Assembly: GCA_003223935.1 (NCBI GenBank)
Contig: QHXQ01000041.1
Coordinates: 16,465 to 80,464, forward strand
Direction of reading: 5' to 3'
From: Acidobacteriota bacterium
Lineage (GTDB): Bacteria; Acidobacteriota; Blastocatellia; Pyrinomonadales; Pyrinomonadaceae
Length of the DNA: 64,000 bases
The translations under genes were made by a program, and so were the position numbers. Positions 1-9,134 of this stretch are shown here, one piece after another; position 1 is the stretch's first letter; the number at the start of each line of letters is the position of its first letter. The notes beneath the pieces are model-generated. The model saw only the letters and a program-made list of their open reading frames with translations. It searched no databases and was not told where the DNA came from.

Positions 1-467
1 AGCCGGACGGCCCGACCACTTTGGAAGAGACGCTGGATCAGATCAGAAGATATTTTCCGAGCAAGTTCATTTATCAACTCACGACGCCCAATGATGCGCC
101 GAACGCGCCGCCCGTCACGCGCGCGATGAAGATCGATGTCGAACTGCTCCGCTTCGAGGGTTGCACACTTGAATGGCGCGACGGCGCAGACAGACTCTCC
201 ATGTCGCTCGCCGATCTTGATCCGCAGAGTGTGAAAGTTGAGTTGCGGCAAAAACCTGAGACGACCTTCAACATGGAAGTCTGGAACGTCAGCCTCACGG
301 CCACTGCCGGGCAAGGCGCATTCCGCGAGATCAAAGGCGACGGCAGCACAGAGAACAGATACAACGGCGTTGACTTGCAGTACGGCGACCAAGCGACAGC
401 CAGCCGGCTCGCGCGCGCCCTGCAAAGAGCGATCAAGCTGTGCGGCGGCAAACCTGCGCCGTCTTAA
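1..467 (+). CDS. Hypothetical protein, C-terminal part (runs off the left edge)
   Basis: The reading frame is open from the first bases of the window, so the TTG at 21 is probably internal and the true start lies outside. About 155 residues are visible and end with a TAA stop at 465-467. The segment LEETLDQIRRYF is followed by a charged, beta-rich stretch with no membrane segment or catalytic motif that I recognise. The LEETL-type beginning resembles C-terminal modules repeated in acidobacterial proteins, but that is recollection and not proof of function. It ends 82 bases before sthA, with no terminator-like hairpin between them. Confidence 0.6.
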   Translation, partial: PDGPTTLEETLDQIRRYFPSKFIYQLTTPNDAPNAPPVTRAMKIDVELLRFEGCTLEWRDGADRLSMSLADLDPQSVKVELRQKPETTFNMEVWNVSLTATAGQGAFREIKGDGSTENRYNGVDLQYGDQATASRLARALQRAIKLCGGKPAPS

Positions 468-549
468 AGTCAACCGGTCGGAAACGGAAATTAAACCCGC
501 TCGCTCGATTGTGCGTGCGGCACGTCGTAGCAACGTCCTTGAGGAATCT

Positions 550-1953
550 ATGCAACAGTACGACTTGATCGTCATCGGCTCGGGCCCCGCCGGCCAACGC
601 GCCGCCATACAGGGCGCGAAGCTCGGCAAGCGCGTCGCCGTCATCGAGAAGCGCGAAGTGATCGGCGGCGCAGGCATCAACACGGGCACAATTCCCTCGA
701 AGTCCATGCGCGAAGCCGTGATGCACCTGTCCGGTTATCAGTATCAGAGCATCTACGGCATGAACTATCGCGTGAAGGACAACATCACGATTGCCGATCT
801 CTCCTTCCGCGTGCAGCACGTGATCAAAACTGAGATTGACGTGACGCAGGCGCAACTCTCGCGCAACGGCATCGAGGTCTTGACGGGTCGCGCCAGCTTC
901 ATTGATCCGAACCACGTGCGCGTCGAGAACTCGCGCGGGCAATCGGACGAGTACGAGGCTGGTTTGATCGTCATCGCCGTCGGCACGCGCCCCGCCGAAT
1001 CGCCGCTCGTCCCCTTCAACAACCGCACGATCATCAACAGCGATCAGATTTTTTCGCTGCCCGCACTGCCGCGCACCTTGATGGTCGTCGGCGGCGGCGT
1101 GATCGGCGTCGAGTACACTTCGATGTTCGCGGCTTTGGGCGTGCGCGTGATTCTGATCGAGAAGATGCCGCGCCTGCTCTCGTTCGCTGACGAAGAGATG
1201 GTCGAGGCGCTCTGTTATCACCTGCGCGACAACCGCGTGACGCTTAGATTGAATGAAGAGGTCGAGAGCGTCGAAGAGTTGCCGGACGGGACGGTCGTGG
1301 CGAATCTGAAGAGTAAGAAAAAAGTTTCGGGCGACGCGCTGCTCTACGCGGTCGGGCGACAAGGCAACGTGGACGATCTCAACTTGGCCGCGGCCGGTCT
1401 CGAAGCGGATGCGCGCGGGCGCATCGTGGTCAATGAAGAATATCGCACGCAGCAGCCGCACATCATCGCGGTCGGCGACGTGATCGGGTTTCCATCGCTC
1501 GCATCGGTTTCGATGGAGCAGGGGCGCATCGCGGTCGGGCGGGCGCTCGGCGCGAATATGCACACAGAGCCGGGCAACTATCCTTACGGCATCTACACGA
1601 TCCCCGAAATCTCTTTCGTCGGCAAGACTGAAGAGCAGTTGACCGACGAAGACGCGCCGTACGAGACCGGCGTCGCTTATTACCGCGAGATCGCGCGCGG
1701 GCAGATTCGCGGCGACACGACGGGCCGCTTGAAGTTAATCTTTCATCGTGAGACGCGCGAGATTTTAGGCGTCCATATCATCGGCGAAGGCGCGACCGAA
1801 ATCCTGCACATCGGGCAAGCCGTGCTTGCGCTCAAAGGTACGATTGATTATTTCATCGAGACGGTCTTCAACTACCCGACGCTCGCAGAGTGCTACAAGG
1901 CTGCCGCGTTCAACGGTCTCAATAAGCTCTCGCGCTTCGGGCCGGGAAGCTGA
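550..1953 (+). CDS. sthA: Soluble pyridine nucleotide transhydrogenase
   Basis: This 467-residue FAD flavoprotein would exchange reducing equivalents between NAD(H) and NADP(H) in the cytoplasm. The N-terminus has the FAD-binding GSGPAGQRAA motif (about residues 11-20), a second dinucleotide fold has GGGVIGVEY, and AVGD near residue 310 is the C-terminal FAD motif. The segment GINTGTIPSK lacks the two redox cysteines of lipoamide dehydrogenase and glutathione reductase, which is what separates SthA from those relatives. The ATG at 550 is preceded by TTGAGGA. The longer open frame from 238 only overlaps the preceding gene. Family length is about 465 residues, so it is intact. It stands alone before the ROK-like gene. 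Confidence 0.93.
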   Translation: MQQYDLIVIGSGPAGQRAAIQGAKLGKRVAVIEKREVIGGAGINTGTIPSKSMREAVMHLSGYQYQSIYGMNYRVKDNITIADLSFRVQHVIKTEIDVTQAQLSRNGIEVLTGRASFIDPNHVRVENSRGQSDEYEAGLIVIAVGTRPAESPLVPFNNRTIINSDQIFSLPALPRTLMVVGGGVIGVEYTSMFAALGVRVILIEKMPRLLSFADEEMVEALCYHLRDNRVTLRLNEEVESVEELPDGTVVANLKSKKKVSGDALLYAVGRQGNVDDLNLAAAGLEADARGRIVVNEEYRTQQPHIIAVGDVIGFPSLASVSMEQGRIAVGRALGANMHTEPGNYPYGIYTIPEISFVGKTEEQLTDEDAPYETGVAYYREIARGQIRGDTTGRLKLIFHRETREILGVHIIGEGATEILHIGQAVLALKGTIDYFIETVFNYPTLAECYKAAAFNGLNKLSRFGPGS

Positions 1954-1960
1954 AGAGATT

Positions 1961-2010
1961 AACCACACAAGGACACTAAGAAAAACTTTGTGCTCTTTGT
2001 GCCTGTGTGC
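1961..2010. repeat. Word-repeat hairpin between sthA and the ROK gene
   Basis: An imperfect inverted repeat pairs CACACAAGGACACTAAG (1964-1980) with CTTTGTGCTCTTTGTGCC and CTGTGTG (1986-2009) around an A-rich loop. The arms use the same AAGG-CAC/CGC words as the elements at 2972, 39811 and 63874. It lacks a U-tract, so it is not a canonical intrinsic terminator. A good Shine-Dalgarno (GAGAGG) for the next gene lies outside it. Confidence 0.55.
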
Positions 2011-2055
2011 TGCTACTTTCCGACGGGCTGGAATCAAACACTCGAGAGGTTAACC

Positions 2056-2952
2056 ATGACGCGAACAATCGGTGTATTGGCGATGGAGCATATCGCCGTC
2101 GGCTTAGTTGATGATCATCAACTCGTCGGCGCGACGCACATCTTCCCTGACAAGCACAGTGAGTTTGATTGTCTCTCAGAGATGCCGGCGGAAGAGATCG
2201 CGCAAGGCATGGCGCGCGAGATCGCAGCGTGCGGCGGACAGGAGGTCGGCGCGATTGGCGTCGGCTTTCCGGGCGTGATCAAGGGTGGCATCGTTGAAGA
2301 GTCGCCGAACCTGCAACAGATGAAGGGCCAGAACCTCGCGGCGATGCTGGGCGCGCTGCTGCGCGCAGCCGATATCAATGCGCCGGTGCACGTCCTGAAT
2401 GACGCCGATGCAGTCGCCGCCGGTGTCGCGGCGACGCTCGGTCATCTCGATCACTTTATTCGCGTCTGGACGCTCGGCAGCGGCGTCGGCTTCGGGCGCT
2501 ACCCGCAGGCGGAAGGCGTCTGGGAGGGCGGGCACTCGGTCGTCTCGCTCGATCCGAAAGAGGGCTTTTGCAACTGCGGCGGCACGGGCCATCTCGAAGG
2601 CGTGATGGGCCATCGCGCGATGCGCCGGCGCTTTCTCGACCTCGAACCCGAAGAGGTCTTCGCGCACGCGCGCACGGGCGACGAACGTTGCGTCCAGTTT
2701 GTCAAATACTGGCATCGCGCGCTCGCCGCCGCGACCGCCACCTCAATCCACATGGACGGCCCCGGCAAGTTCTTCATCACGGGCCCCAGCGCACGCTACA
2801 TTCAAGTGGGCGTCCTCGACCAATACCTGCACGAGATGGTCAAGATGAGTCCGCTGCAAGGTAGCCAACTCGAAGTCGTCGCCACCTCCGACGAGACCGC
2901 CATCATCGGCGCAGCCCTCAGCGCCACGCACGCCGCTGAGTCGGCGGGTTGA
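2056..2952 (+). CDS. ROK-family protein with degenerate phosphate loop
   Basis: A 298-residue actin-fold protein of the ROK (repressor, ORF, kinase) family, which normally contains cytoplasmic sugar kinases. Supporting features are VLNDADAVAAG (D116 at the catalytic position), GSGVGFG, and the zinc-site region H160 with CNCGGTGH at 172-179. Two oddities are visible: the N-terminus IGVLAMEHIAVGLV lacks the DxGGT phosphate-binding motif, and the third zinc cysteine of the usual CxCGxxGCxE is H179. There is no N-terminal helix-turn-helix, so it is not a ROK repressor. It may be a divergent kinase or a catalytically dead sugar sensor. The ATG at 2056 follows GAGAGG; earlier in-frame starts lie in the hairpin region. 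Confidence 0.8.
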   Translation: MTRTIGVLAMEHIAVGLVDDHQLVGATHIFPDKHSEFDCLSEMPAEEIAQGMAREIAACGGQEVGAIGVGFPGVIKGGIVEESPNLQQMKGQNLAAMLGALLRAADINAPVHVLNDADAVAAGVAATLGHLDHFIRVWTLGSGVGFGRYPQAEGVWEGGHSVVSLDPKEGFCNCGGTGHLEGVMGHRAMRRRFLDLEPEEVFAHARTGDERCVQFVKYWHRALAAATATSIHMDGPGKFFITGPSARYIQVGVLDQYLHEMVKMSPLQGSQLEVVATSDETAIIGAALSATHAAESAG

Positions 2953-2971
2953 ATTGCAATCACGATCAGTT

Positions 2972-3032
2972 GCAACGCAGAGGAGCACAAGTTTAATCTC
3001 TGTCAGGTTCTCTGCTGTGTCCTCTATGTTGC
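2972..3032. repeat. Word-repeat hairpin upstream of the Ser/Thr kinase
   Basis: GCAACGCAGAGGAGCACAAG (2972-2991) faces TCTGCTGTGTCCTCTATGTTGC (3011-3032), giving an imperfect stem of about 18 pairs. The words AGAGGA and CACA repeat within each arm. No T-run follows. It sits 20 bases after the ROK stop and 94 bases before the kinase start. Confidence 0.55.
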
Positions 3033-3126
3033 CTCGACAGTTTGTTCCCTACTCACAATATGACTCAATCAGACGCGCGGACGACGGCAGACAGTCGCGC
3101 AGATATCCTGTAGGATAGCTTACGCG

Positions 3127-5151
3127 ATGACGGGCTTGGAGCATTACGTCGGACAGGTGCTCGATGAGAAGTACCGGCTTGAGCGGCTGCTCGGACAGGG
3201 CGGCATGGGTGCGGTCTATCTGGCGACGCATCTGGGCACGGAGCGGTTCGTCGCCTTGAAGCTTATCGCGCCGGATTTCATGCGCAATGAGGAGTTTGTC
3301 GAACGCTTCAAGCGCGAGGCGCGTGCGGCCGGGCGTTTGCGCCATCCGAACGTGGTTGACGTGACCGACTTCGGGTTTGCGCGCACGGGCGTGGAGCGCG
3401 TCGCCTATCTCGTGATGGAATACTTGGACGGCTGCACGCTCGGCGATGTGCTGGCGGAGGAGCAGCGTCTGCCGCTCGAATGGGTGGTGGACATACTCGA
3501 ACAGGTTTCCTCAGCCGTGCATGAAGCGCACCAGCAAGGGATCGTGCATCGCGATCTGAAACCCGACAACATCTGGCTTGAACCGAACCGCTTGGGCGGC
3601 TACCGCGTCAAGGTGCTTGACTTCGGCATCGCCAAACTGGCCGAAGCTGAGACGAATAACGCCACAACGAGTGCGCCCACAGATGCGTCGGCGCAATTGC
3701 CCGCCTCAACCACTGCGTTTGCTGCTGCCGCACATGCCGGTGCAAACGACGAAGCGCACCAATCGCCGCACGTCGGCACGAATTTAGAGACCGACACGCT
3801 CCTCTATACCGGCAGCCACGGCGACCAACGCATCGAGCAGAACGAACGCGACCACGCACACGCAGACGCTCACGGTAATGATGCTCATTTATCAGGCGAG
3901 ACGGACGACACGCAGTTGTTCGTCGCCGCGCCCACAGGCGGACGCGCGCAAGCGACGGCCGCCGTCGGCGCGACTGTGCAAGGCGCGGGGCTGACGCGCG
4001 TCGGCTCGATCATGGGCACGCCGCTCTACATGTCGCCCGAACAGTGTCGCGGCGAACGCCTCGACGCGCGCTCGGACATCTACTCGCTCGGCGTCATTGC
4101 TTATCAAATGCTCACGGGCGCGCCGCCATTTTCGAGCGACATGATGACGGTCATGCGTGAGCACATGGAGAGCGCGCCGCCGCCCTTGCGCGAGCGAAAT
4201 CGAAAAGTGCCAAAGCGCGTGGCGCAGGTCGTCATGTCAGCACTGGCGAAAGACCCGGCCGCAAGGCCGCAGACGGCCGCAGCCTTCACCAACTCTCTGC
4301 GCGCCAACGCCGACAGCCTCGGCTCGCTCTACCGGCGCGCGATTGCGCTCTACAGCGAATACTTCCCGAAGTTCATCAAGATGTCGCTCATGGCGCACTT
4401 GCCGGTTATCGTGTTAACGCTCACGTTGGTCGGACTGGAGCTAGGCAAGCGATCCTTGCCGCCAGTATTTTTTATTGTGGCGACCATCGTGCTCGTACTG
4501 GCGCAACTGATCGCATACTTCTTGGCCGCGTCGGCCATCTCCGGCATGACGGCGCTCATCGTCGCGCAGTTGTACGTCGCGCCGCTCCGCCCCGTGCAAC
4601 TCAATAACGCACTCGCTGTACTGCGCCGACGTTGGCGGCCCTTCCTGAAGACGAGCATTCGCGTCACGCTGCGCATTGTGATCGGCATGTGCCTCTTCTT
4701 CATTCCGGGCCTCATCATGTCGATCCGCTATCTGCTCTACGCGCCGGTGGTGTTGATGGAAGGGTTGGAGAAGAAGGCGGCGATGCAGCGCGCGCGTGAA
4801 CTGGCGGCACGCTCTTGGCGCACGGTGATCGTCGTTTCGCTCTTACAGTTTTTGATCCCGATGGTGGTGAGCGCGCTGCTCGGCCGCTTCGGGGTGCGTA
4901 AGGGAACGCACGCTGGCGTTACGGTCGGCCCGTCCAGTCAGATCGGGCAGCATTTGACGGGTCTCATCAACATCTTCATCGTCCCGCTCATGTCTATCGT
5001 GCCGGCCCTTCTCTACTTGAAGATGCGGCAGATGGGCGGCGAGACTTTGAACGAAACGATCACGCAGATCGAAGAGGTCGAGGCCGCGCGCAGCCAATGG
5101 CAACGGCGCATGCGCACGCGCCTGTCGCTGAACACGCCGCAGAGTCGTTGA
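3127..5151 (+). CDS. Membrane Ser/Thr protein kinase with activation-loop insertion
   Basis: A 674-residue Hanks-type kinase. The ATP loop GQGGMGAV is at 23-30, the catalytic lysine in VALKL is K45, HRDLKPDN is at 141-148, DFG is at 165-167 and the activation segment ends with MSPEQ at 302-306. DFG and SPE are about 140 residues apart instead of the usual 20-35, because a low-complexity Ala/Thr/His/Asp-rich stretch of about 110 residues is inserted. Residues beyond about 420 form four to six hydrophobic helices and a charged C-terminus, so the kinase faces the cytoplasm from the inner membrane. No PASTA repeats are present. The substrate is unknown. It is flanked by unrelated genes. Confidence 0.9.
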   Translation: MTGLEHYVGQVLDEKYRLERLLGQGGMGAVYLATHLGTERFVALKLIAPDFMRNEEFVERFKREARAAGRLRHPNVVDVTDFGFARTGVERVAYLVMEYLDGCTLGDVLAEEQRLPLEWVVDILEQVSSAVHEAHQQGIVHRDLKPDNIWLEPNRLGGYRVKVLDFGIAKLAEAETNNATTSAPTDASAQLPASTTAFAAAAHAGANDEAHQSPHVGTNLETDTLLYTGSHGDQRIEQNERDHAHADAHGNDAHLSGETDDTQLFVAAPTGGRAQATAAVGATVQGAGLTRVGSIMGTPLYMSPEQCRGERLDARSDIYSLGVIAYQMLTGAPPFSSDMMTVMREHMESAPPPLRERNRKVPKRVAQVVMSALAKDPAARPQTAAAFTNSLRANADSLGSLYRRAIALYSEYFPKFIKMSLMAHLPVIVLTLTLVGLELGKRSLPPVFFIVATIVLVLAQLIAYFLAASAISGMTALIVAQLYVAPLRPVQLNNALAVLRRRWRPFLKTSIRVTLRIVIGMCLFFIPGLIMSIRYLLYAPVVLMEGLEKKAAMQRARELAARSWRTVIVVSLLQFLIPMVVSALLGRFGVRKGTHAGVTVGPSSQIGQHLTGLINIFIVPLMSIVPALLYLKMRQMGGETLNETITQIEEVEAARSQWQRRMRTRLSLNTPQSR

Positions 5152-5188
5152 GTTTAAAGGATGGTGGCTGGAACTTCTGCGAGTGGAG

Positions 5189-5194
5189 TATAGT
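5189..5194 (+). promoter_or_regulatory. Possible -10 box for the nuclease/PIN pair
   Basis: TATAGT lies 18 bases before the GTG at 5212 and 48 bases before the ATG at 5242. The matching -35 region is poor, so this is only a weak promoter candidate in the short space after the kinase stop. Confidence 0.25.
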
Positions 5195-5241
5195 TAAGCT
5201 TCACGAGGCAGGTGGAGTCTTCGCTTGATGTGGGATGTATT

Positions 5242-5691
5242 ATGAATCAACGGGCCGATTTAGCAGTTTACTCGCCAGACGAACGGCTGCAACTAATCGT
5301 CGAGGTGAAGAATAAGAGCGGCGCGACTACTGACTGGGCGGCCCGCATGCGCCGTAATCTGTTCACCCACTCGGCAGTTCCGAATGCCCCTTTTTTCTTG
5401 CTCGCTTTGCCCGACCACTTCTATCTCTGGGCGCGACGAGCCACCTTGCCTGAAGCAACCCCGCCGGATTACGAGATCGATGCCACACCGATAGTGGCGG
5501 ACTATACGGACGATCCGAAGAGCTACCTCAGTGAATATAGCCTTGAGATGATCGTCAACTCTTGGCTTAATAATCTGGTCAATTCAGATCTCACCAGAGA
5601 GACGGCCAAGCCACATGAAGTGTGGCTGTTTGATTCCGGGCTGTATGACGCTATCAAAGCCGGCTCTGTGAAAACTGAAGCCTTAGTATGA
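5242..5691 (+). CDS. PD-(D/E)XK-like protein, first gene of a coupled pair
   Basis: About 149 residues from the ATG (a GTG at 5212 would add ten). Near the start, D6 followed by E21-V-K23 in LIVEVKNK matches the D...ExK core of PD-(D/E)XK nuclease folds, in which the strand before ExK is hydrophobic. The rest contains a short LWARR and an aromatic-rich segment typical of restriction-like folds; I cannot assign a subfamily. The stop overlaps the next start by ATGA, so the two genes are translationally coupled. Base composition is lower in GC than the neighbours, which suggests acquisition. Defence, DNA repair or a toxin-antitoxin-like role are all possible. Confidence 0.65.
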   Translation: MNQRADLAVYSPDERLQLIVEVKNKSGATTDWAARMRRNLFTHSAVPNAPFFLLALPDHFYLWARRATLPEATPPDYEIDATPIVADYTDDPKSYLSEYSLEMIVNSWLNNLVNSDLTRETAKPHEVWLFDSGLYDAIKAGSVKTEALV

Positions 5692-6299
5692 TCGTTTACA
5701 TCGAATCAAATTTCGTCTTGGAGTTGGCCTACCTGCAAGAAGAGCACGAAAGTTGTGAGCAGATTCTAGCCCTCGCTGAAGGAGGCAGTATCATATTGGC
5801 AATACCTGCATACTGTGTTGGTGAGCCGTACGATTCGTGGGTGCGACGGGCTAAGCAGCGAACAGAATTGCATGAACGGCTCTCGCGAGAGATTAGGGAG
5901 CTTGCTCGCTCAAAGCCTTACGTTAAATCGCCGAATGAATTTCAGGAACTAACCAAGACACTGATCCGCAGCGGCGAGGAAGAGAAGCAGAGGCTCGATG
6001 ACACCATTAGCAGGATGCTTGAAACCACAACGGTGATTCCTATTGCGCGCGACACGATCAAAGCAGCTATCAAGCTGCAAAAGACTCGTAACCTGTCGCC
6101 GCAGGACTCAATCGTGTATGCTTCCGTGCTGTCACACTTGGCGGGCCAAACTAATGAGCCGAAATGCTTCATCACTAAAAACTCGAAAGATTTTGCCAAT
6201 CCCGACGTTGATCAGGATTTGGATGCGTACAATTGTAAGCTTCTGACCAAGTTTGAGCATGGTTTGGGATACGCCAAAAGTCAGATTGCCTCGCCTTAA
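5688..6299 (+). CDS. PIN-like domain protein, second gene of a coupled pair
   Basis: A 203-residue protein that starts MIVYIESNFVLELA, the beta-strand and acidic position of a PIN ribonuclease fold with E6 where Asp is usual. Later acidic motifs are SPQDSIVYASV (about 141-151) and ITKNSKDF (about 165-172), at the positions of the other PIN metal ligands. It is longer than VapC toxins (about 130 residues) because of a charged helical insertion at roughly 65-110. Translation is coupled to the PD-(D/E)XK-like gene through an ATGA overlap. RNase activity is inferred from the fold; the target is unknown. Confidence 0.7.
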   Translation: MIVYIESNFVLELAYLQEEHESCEQILALAEGGSIILAIPAYCVGEPYDSWVRRAKQRTELHERLSREIRELARSKPYVKSPNEFQELTKTLIRSGEEEKQRLDDTISRMLETTTVIPIARDTIKAAIKLQKTRNLSPQDSIVYASVLSHLAGQTNEPKCFITKNSKDFANPDVDQDLDAYNCKLLTKFEHGLGYAKSQIASP

Positions 6300-6311
6300 A
6301 ATCTTAAGAGA

Positions 6312-9104
6312 ATGGATATTAAAAAGTTCGCACCGTGTCTGTTCGTGGCGTTGCTTGCGCTGCATGTCTGTCAACATCAGTCGCGCGCGCAGCAGGCGCG
6401 CGCACGCGCGTCGCAGAAATTACCCGCACAACAACAGAGCATCATCACAGCGCAGAAGTTCGGCGCGGCACAGAAGTCTTACGTCGAGGGCGAGCTACTC
6501 GTGCAGTTCGTTGACGAGAAGACGATGCAAGCGGCGCGCACGCTGCACGCGCGCACGGGCGCGACCGCCGTGCGCGAGTTCACAGAGTTCGGCAACTGGC
6601 AGCAGGTGAAGTTGCCAAAAGGTCTGAGCGTTGAAGCGGCGCTCAAGCGTTATCGCACTGCGCCCGGCGTCGCGTATGCGCAACCGAACTTCATCTATCA
6701 TCCGACCGACACCACGCCGAACGATCCGAGCTTCGCGCAGCAGTACGGGCCGGTGAAGATCAGCGCGCCGCTCGCGTGGGACACGACGACGGGCAGCAAC
6801 GCGGTCGTCGTCGCCATTGTGGACACGGGCGTTCGTTACACGCACGAAGACTTGGCGGCGAACATGTGGCGCAACCCCGGCGAGACCGGCCTCGATGCGC
6901 AAGGACACGACAAGGCCACGAACGGGATTGACGACGACGGCGACGGCTACGTTGACGACGTGTATGGCATAGACACCGCGAACAGCGACGCCGATCCGCT
7001 GGACGACTTCGGGCACGGCACGCACGTCGCCGGCATCGTCGGCGCGGTCGGCAATAACGGCTTGGGTGTCGCGGGCGTCAACTGGTCTGTGCAGTTGATG
7101 GCGGTGAAGATGTTCGACGCGAGCGGCAACGGCACGTCGGCCACAGCGATTGCGGCCTTGCAGTATGTCTTGATGATGAACCGGCGCGGCGTAAACGTGC
7201 GCGCGACGAACAACAGTTGGGGCGGCGCGCCCGAAGCGCCCGCTTACGATCAGGCTCTGCGCGCAGCCTTCGATACGCTCGGTCAAGCGGGCATCGTCAA
7301 CGCTTGCGCCGCCGGCAACGCCAACAGCAACAACGACGCTGCGCCCTTCTATCCGGCAAGCTACGATCTGCCTTCGATCATCTCGGTCGCCGCCTCAGAT
7401 CAGAACGACAACCGCGCGAGTTTCTCAAACTACGGCGCGACGAGCGTTGACTTGGCCGCGCCCGGTGTCTCAATTCTGAGCACGTATTTCAGTTCCAACT
7501 CTTCTTACGCCTTTCTGAGCGGCACTTCGATGGCCTCGCCGATGGTCGCGGGCGCGGCGGCGCTCGTCGCAGCGCATGATTCCTCTCTGAGTGCGCTCTC
7601 GATCAAAGCCACGCTGATGAACTCGGTTGACGTGTTGCCGCAGTGGTCTGGTCTGACCGTCACAAGCGGCCGGCTGAACGTCGCACACGCGCTGCAAAGC
7701 TCGACCGTGTGCAACTTCAATGCGACGCCCGCAAGCGCGGCGTTCACCGAGAGCGGCGGCACAGGTCAAGTGAACGTGACTTCCGCCACAGGTTGCAACT
7801 GGAGCGCGACGAGCAACGCAAGCTGGCTCTCGATCACTGTGAACGCAAACGGCTACGGCAACAACGCTGTGACCTACGCGGTCACGGCCAACTCCGGCGC
7901 GGCGCGCACGGGCACGCTCGTCGTCGCCGATCAGTCGATCACAATCACGCAAGCTGCCGGCGCGCCGCCGCCCGATCCTCTGCCGCCGCCGGCCATTGCC
8001 GGTCAAGTTTTGATCAGTGAGTTTCGCTTGGACGGCCCCGGCGGCGCGGACGATCAGTTCGTCGAGTTATATAACAACACGGATCAGCCTCTGCCTGTCT
8101 GGACGGACGACGGCTCTTCGGGTTGGGCTTTGGTCTCTGCGACCGACGCGAGCGGCGCGCTCAATGCGCTCTGCGTCATCCCGAACGGTACGGTGCTCCC
8201 TGCGCGCGGGCACTATCTCTACACGAATGCGCGCACCAACACGCTGCAATCTTACGGCGGCGCGAGTCGTGCGGCGGGCGATGCGACCGGCGTGCATATC
8301 TACATGAACGCGCCCGCGCAACCCTTCGCCGGTCTCGCGCTCTTCCGCTCAAGCAACGCGGCCAACTGGACGCTCGCCAACGAACTCGATGCGGTCGGCG
8401 GCACGCTCTCGTCCACGCTCTTGCGCGAAGGCGCGGGACTGGCGCAGAACTTCGCTTTCGTCTCCGACGTGCAATACAGTTGGACGCGCAAGCTCAGCAG
8501 TGGCTTGCCGCAAGACACAAACGACAACGCGCAAGATTTCGCGCTCGTCTCAACGACCGGCGGCAACTTCAGCGGTCAACAATCACAACTCGGTGCGCCG
8601 GGGCCAGAGAACTCTGCAAGTCCGATTCAACGCAATGCAGTGATCAAAGCCGCGCTGATTGACCCCGGCGTCTCCTCCAGCCAAGCGCCCAACCGCGAGC
8701 GCAACTCGACGCCGAACAGTTGTGGCACGGCGAACTGCGCCCTTGGCACACTGACCATTCGGCGTAAGTTCACCAACAAGACGGGGCAGACCGTGACCCG
8801 CCTGCGCTTCCGCATCGTGGACATCACGACCTTGAACAGTCCGGGCGGGCCGCAGGCTGACTTGCGTGCATTGGATTCAGCCGACACGACTGTCTCGTTG
8901 AGCGGCGGCGGCACGCTCACAGTTAAAGGGACGACCATTGAGCAGCCGCCCGTGCAAGTCTTAGGTGGTGGATTGAACTCGACGATGACCGTCACGTTGC
9001 CGGTGCCGTTGGGGGCGAACGCAAGCATCGCAATGCAGTTCATACTTGGCGTGCAGCAGGGCGGCAACTTCCGCTTCCTTGTCAACGTCGAGGCGCTGCC
9101 GTAG
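6312..9104 (+). CDS. Secreted subtilisin-family (S8) serine protease, multidomain
   Basis: A 930-residue exported protease. A signal peptide covers about 1-28, followed by a fervidolysin-like propeptide (about 55-135, with QPNFIYHP before the catalytic domain). The catalytic triad is D171 in VDTGVRYTHED, H235 in GHGTHVAG and S406 in GTSMASP. After the domain a BACON-like repeat (about 465-550, with CNWSA and SWLSIT) and a lamin-tail-like domain (from about 570, LISEFRLDG) precede a C-terminal beta-rich region. Such accessory domains usually mediate binding to cell surface or polymers. The ATG at 6312 is 12 bases after the PIN gene, but base composition differs, so a shared operon is uncertain. 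Confidence 0.92.
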   Translation: MDIKKFAPCLFVALLALHVCQHQSRAQQARARASQKLPAQQQSIITAQKFGAAQKSYVEGELLVQFVDEKTMQAARTLHARTGATAVREFTEFGNWQQVKLPKGLSVEAALKRYRTAPGVAYAQPNFIYHPTDTTPNDPSFAQQYGPVKISAPLAWDTTTGSNAVVVAIVDTGVRYTHEDLAANMWRNPGETGLDAQGHDKATNGIDDDGDGYVDDVYGIDTANSDADPLDDFGHGTHVAGIVGAVGNNGLGVAGVNWSVQLMAVKMFDASGNGTSATAIAALQYVLMMNRRGVNVRATNNSWGGAPEAPAYDQALRAAFDTLGQAGIVNACAAGNANSNNDAAPFYPASYDLPSIISVAASDQNDNRASFSNYGATSVDLAAPGVSILSTYFSSNSSYAFLSGTSMASPMVAGAAALVAAHDSSLSALSIKATLMNSVDVLPQWSGLTVTSGRLNVAHALQSSTVCNFNATPASAAFTESGGTGQVNVTSATGCNWSATSNASWLSITVNANGYGNNAVTYAVTANSGAARTGTLVVADQSITITQAAGAPPPDPLPPPAIAGQVLISEFRLDGPGGADDQFVELYNNTDQPLPVWTDDGSSGWALVSATDASGALNALCVIPNGTVLPARGHYLYTNARTNTLQSYGGASRAAGDATGVHIYMNAPAQPFAGLALFRSSNAANWTLANELDAVGGTLSSTLLREGAGLAQNFAFVSDVQYSWTRKLSSGLPQDTNDNAQDFALVSTTGGNFSGQQSQLGAPGPENSASPIQRNAVIKAALIDPGVSSSQAPNRERNSTPNSCGTANCALGTLTIRRKFTNKTGQTVTRLRFRIVDITTLNSPGGPQADLRALDSADTTVSLSGGGTLTVKGTTIEQPPVQVLGGGLNSTMTVTLPVPLGANASIAMQFILGVQQGGNFRFLVNVEALP

Positions 9105-9134
9105 AGAAGCAGGGAGGCGATCAGTACCGCCGCC

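Noticed and set aside
238..549. Upstream extension of the sthA frame
   Set aside because: It overlaps the preceding gene in another frame, is Arg/Ser-rich, and the ATG at 550 has its own TTGAGGA.
433..1563. Long antisense open frames over sthA
   Set aside because: High-GC codon bias leaves long antisense frames; the sense frame has complete SthA motifs and a ribosome site, and the antisense product is His/Arg/Asp-rich without a domain.
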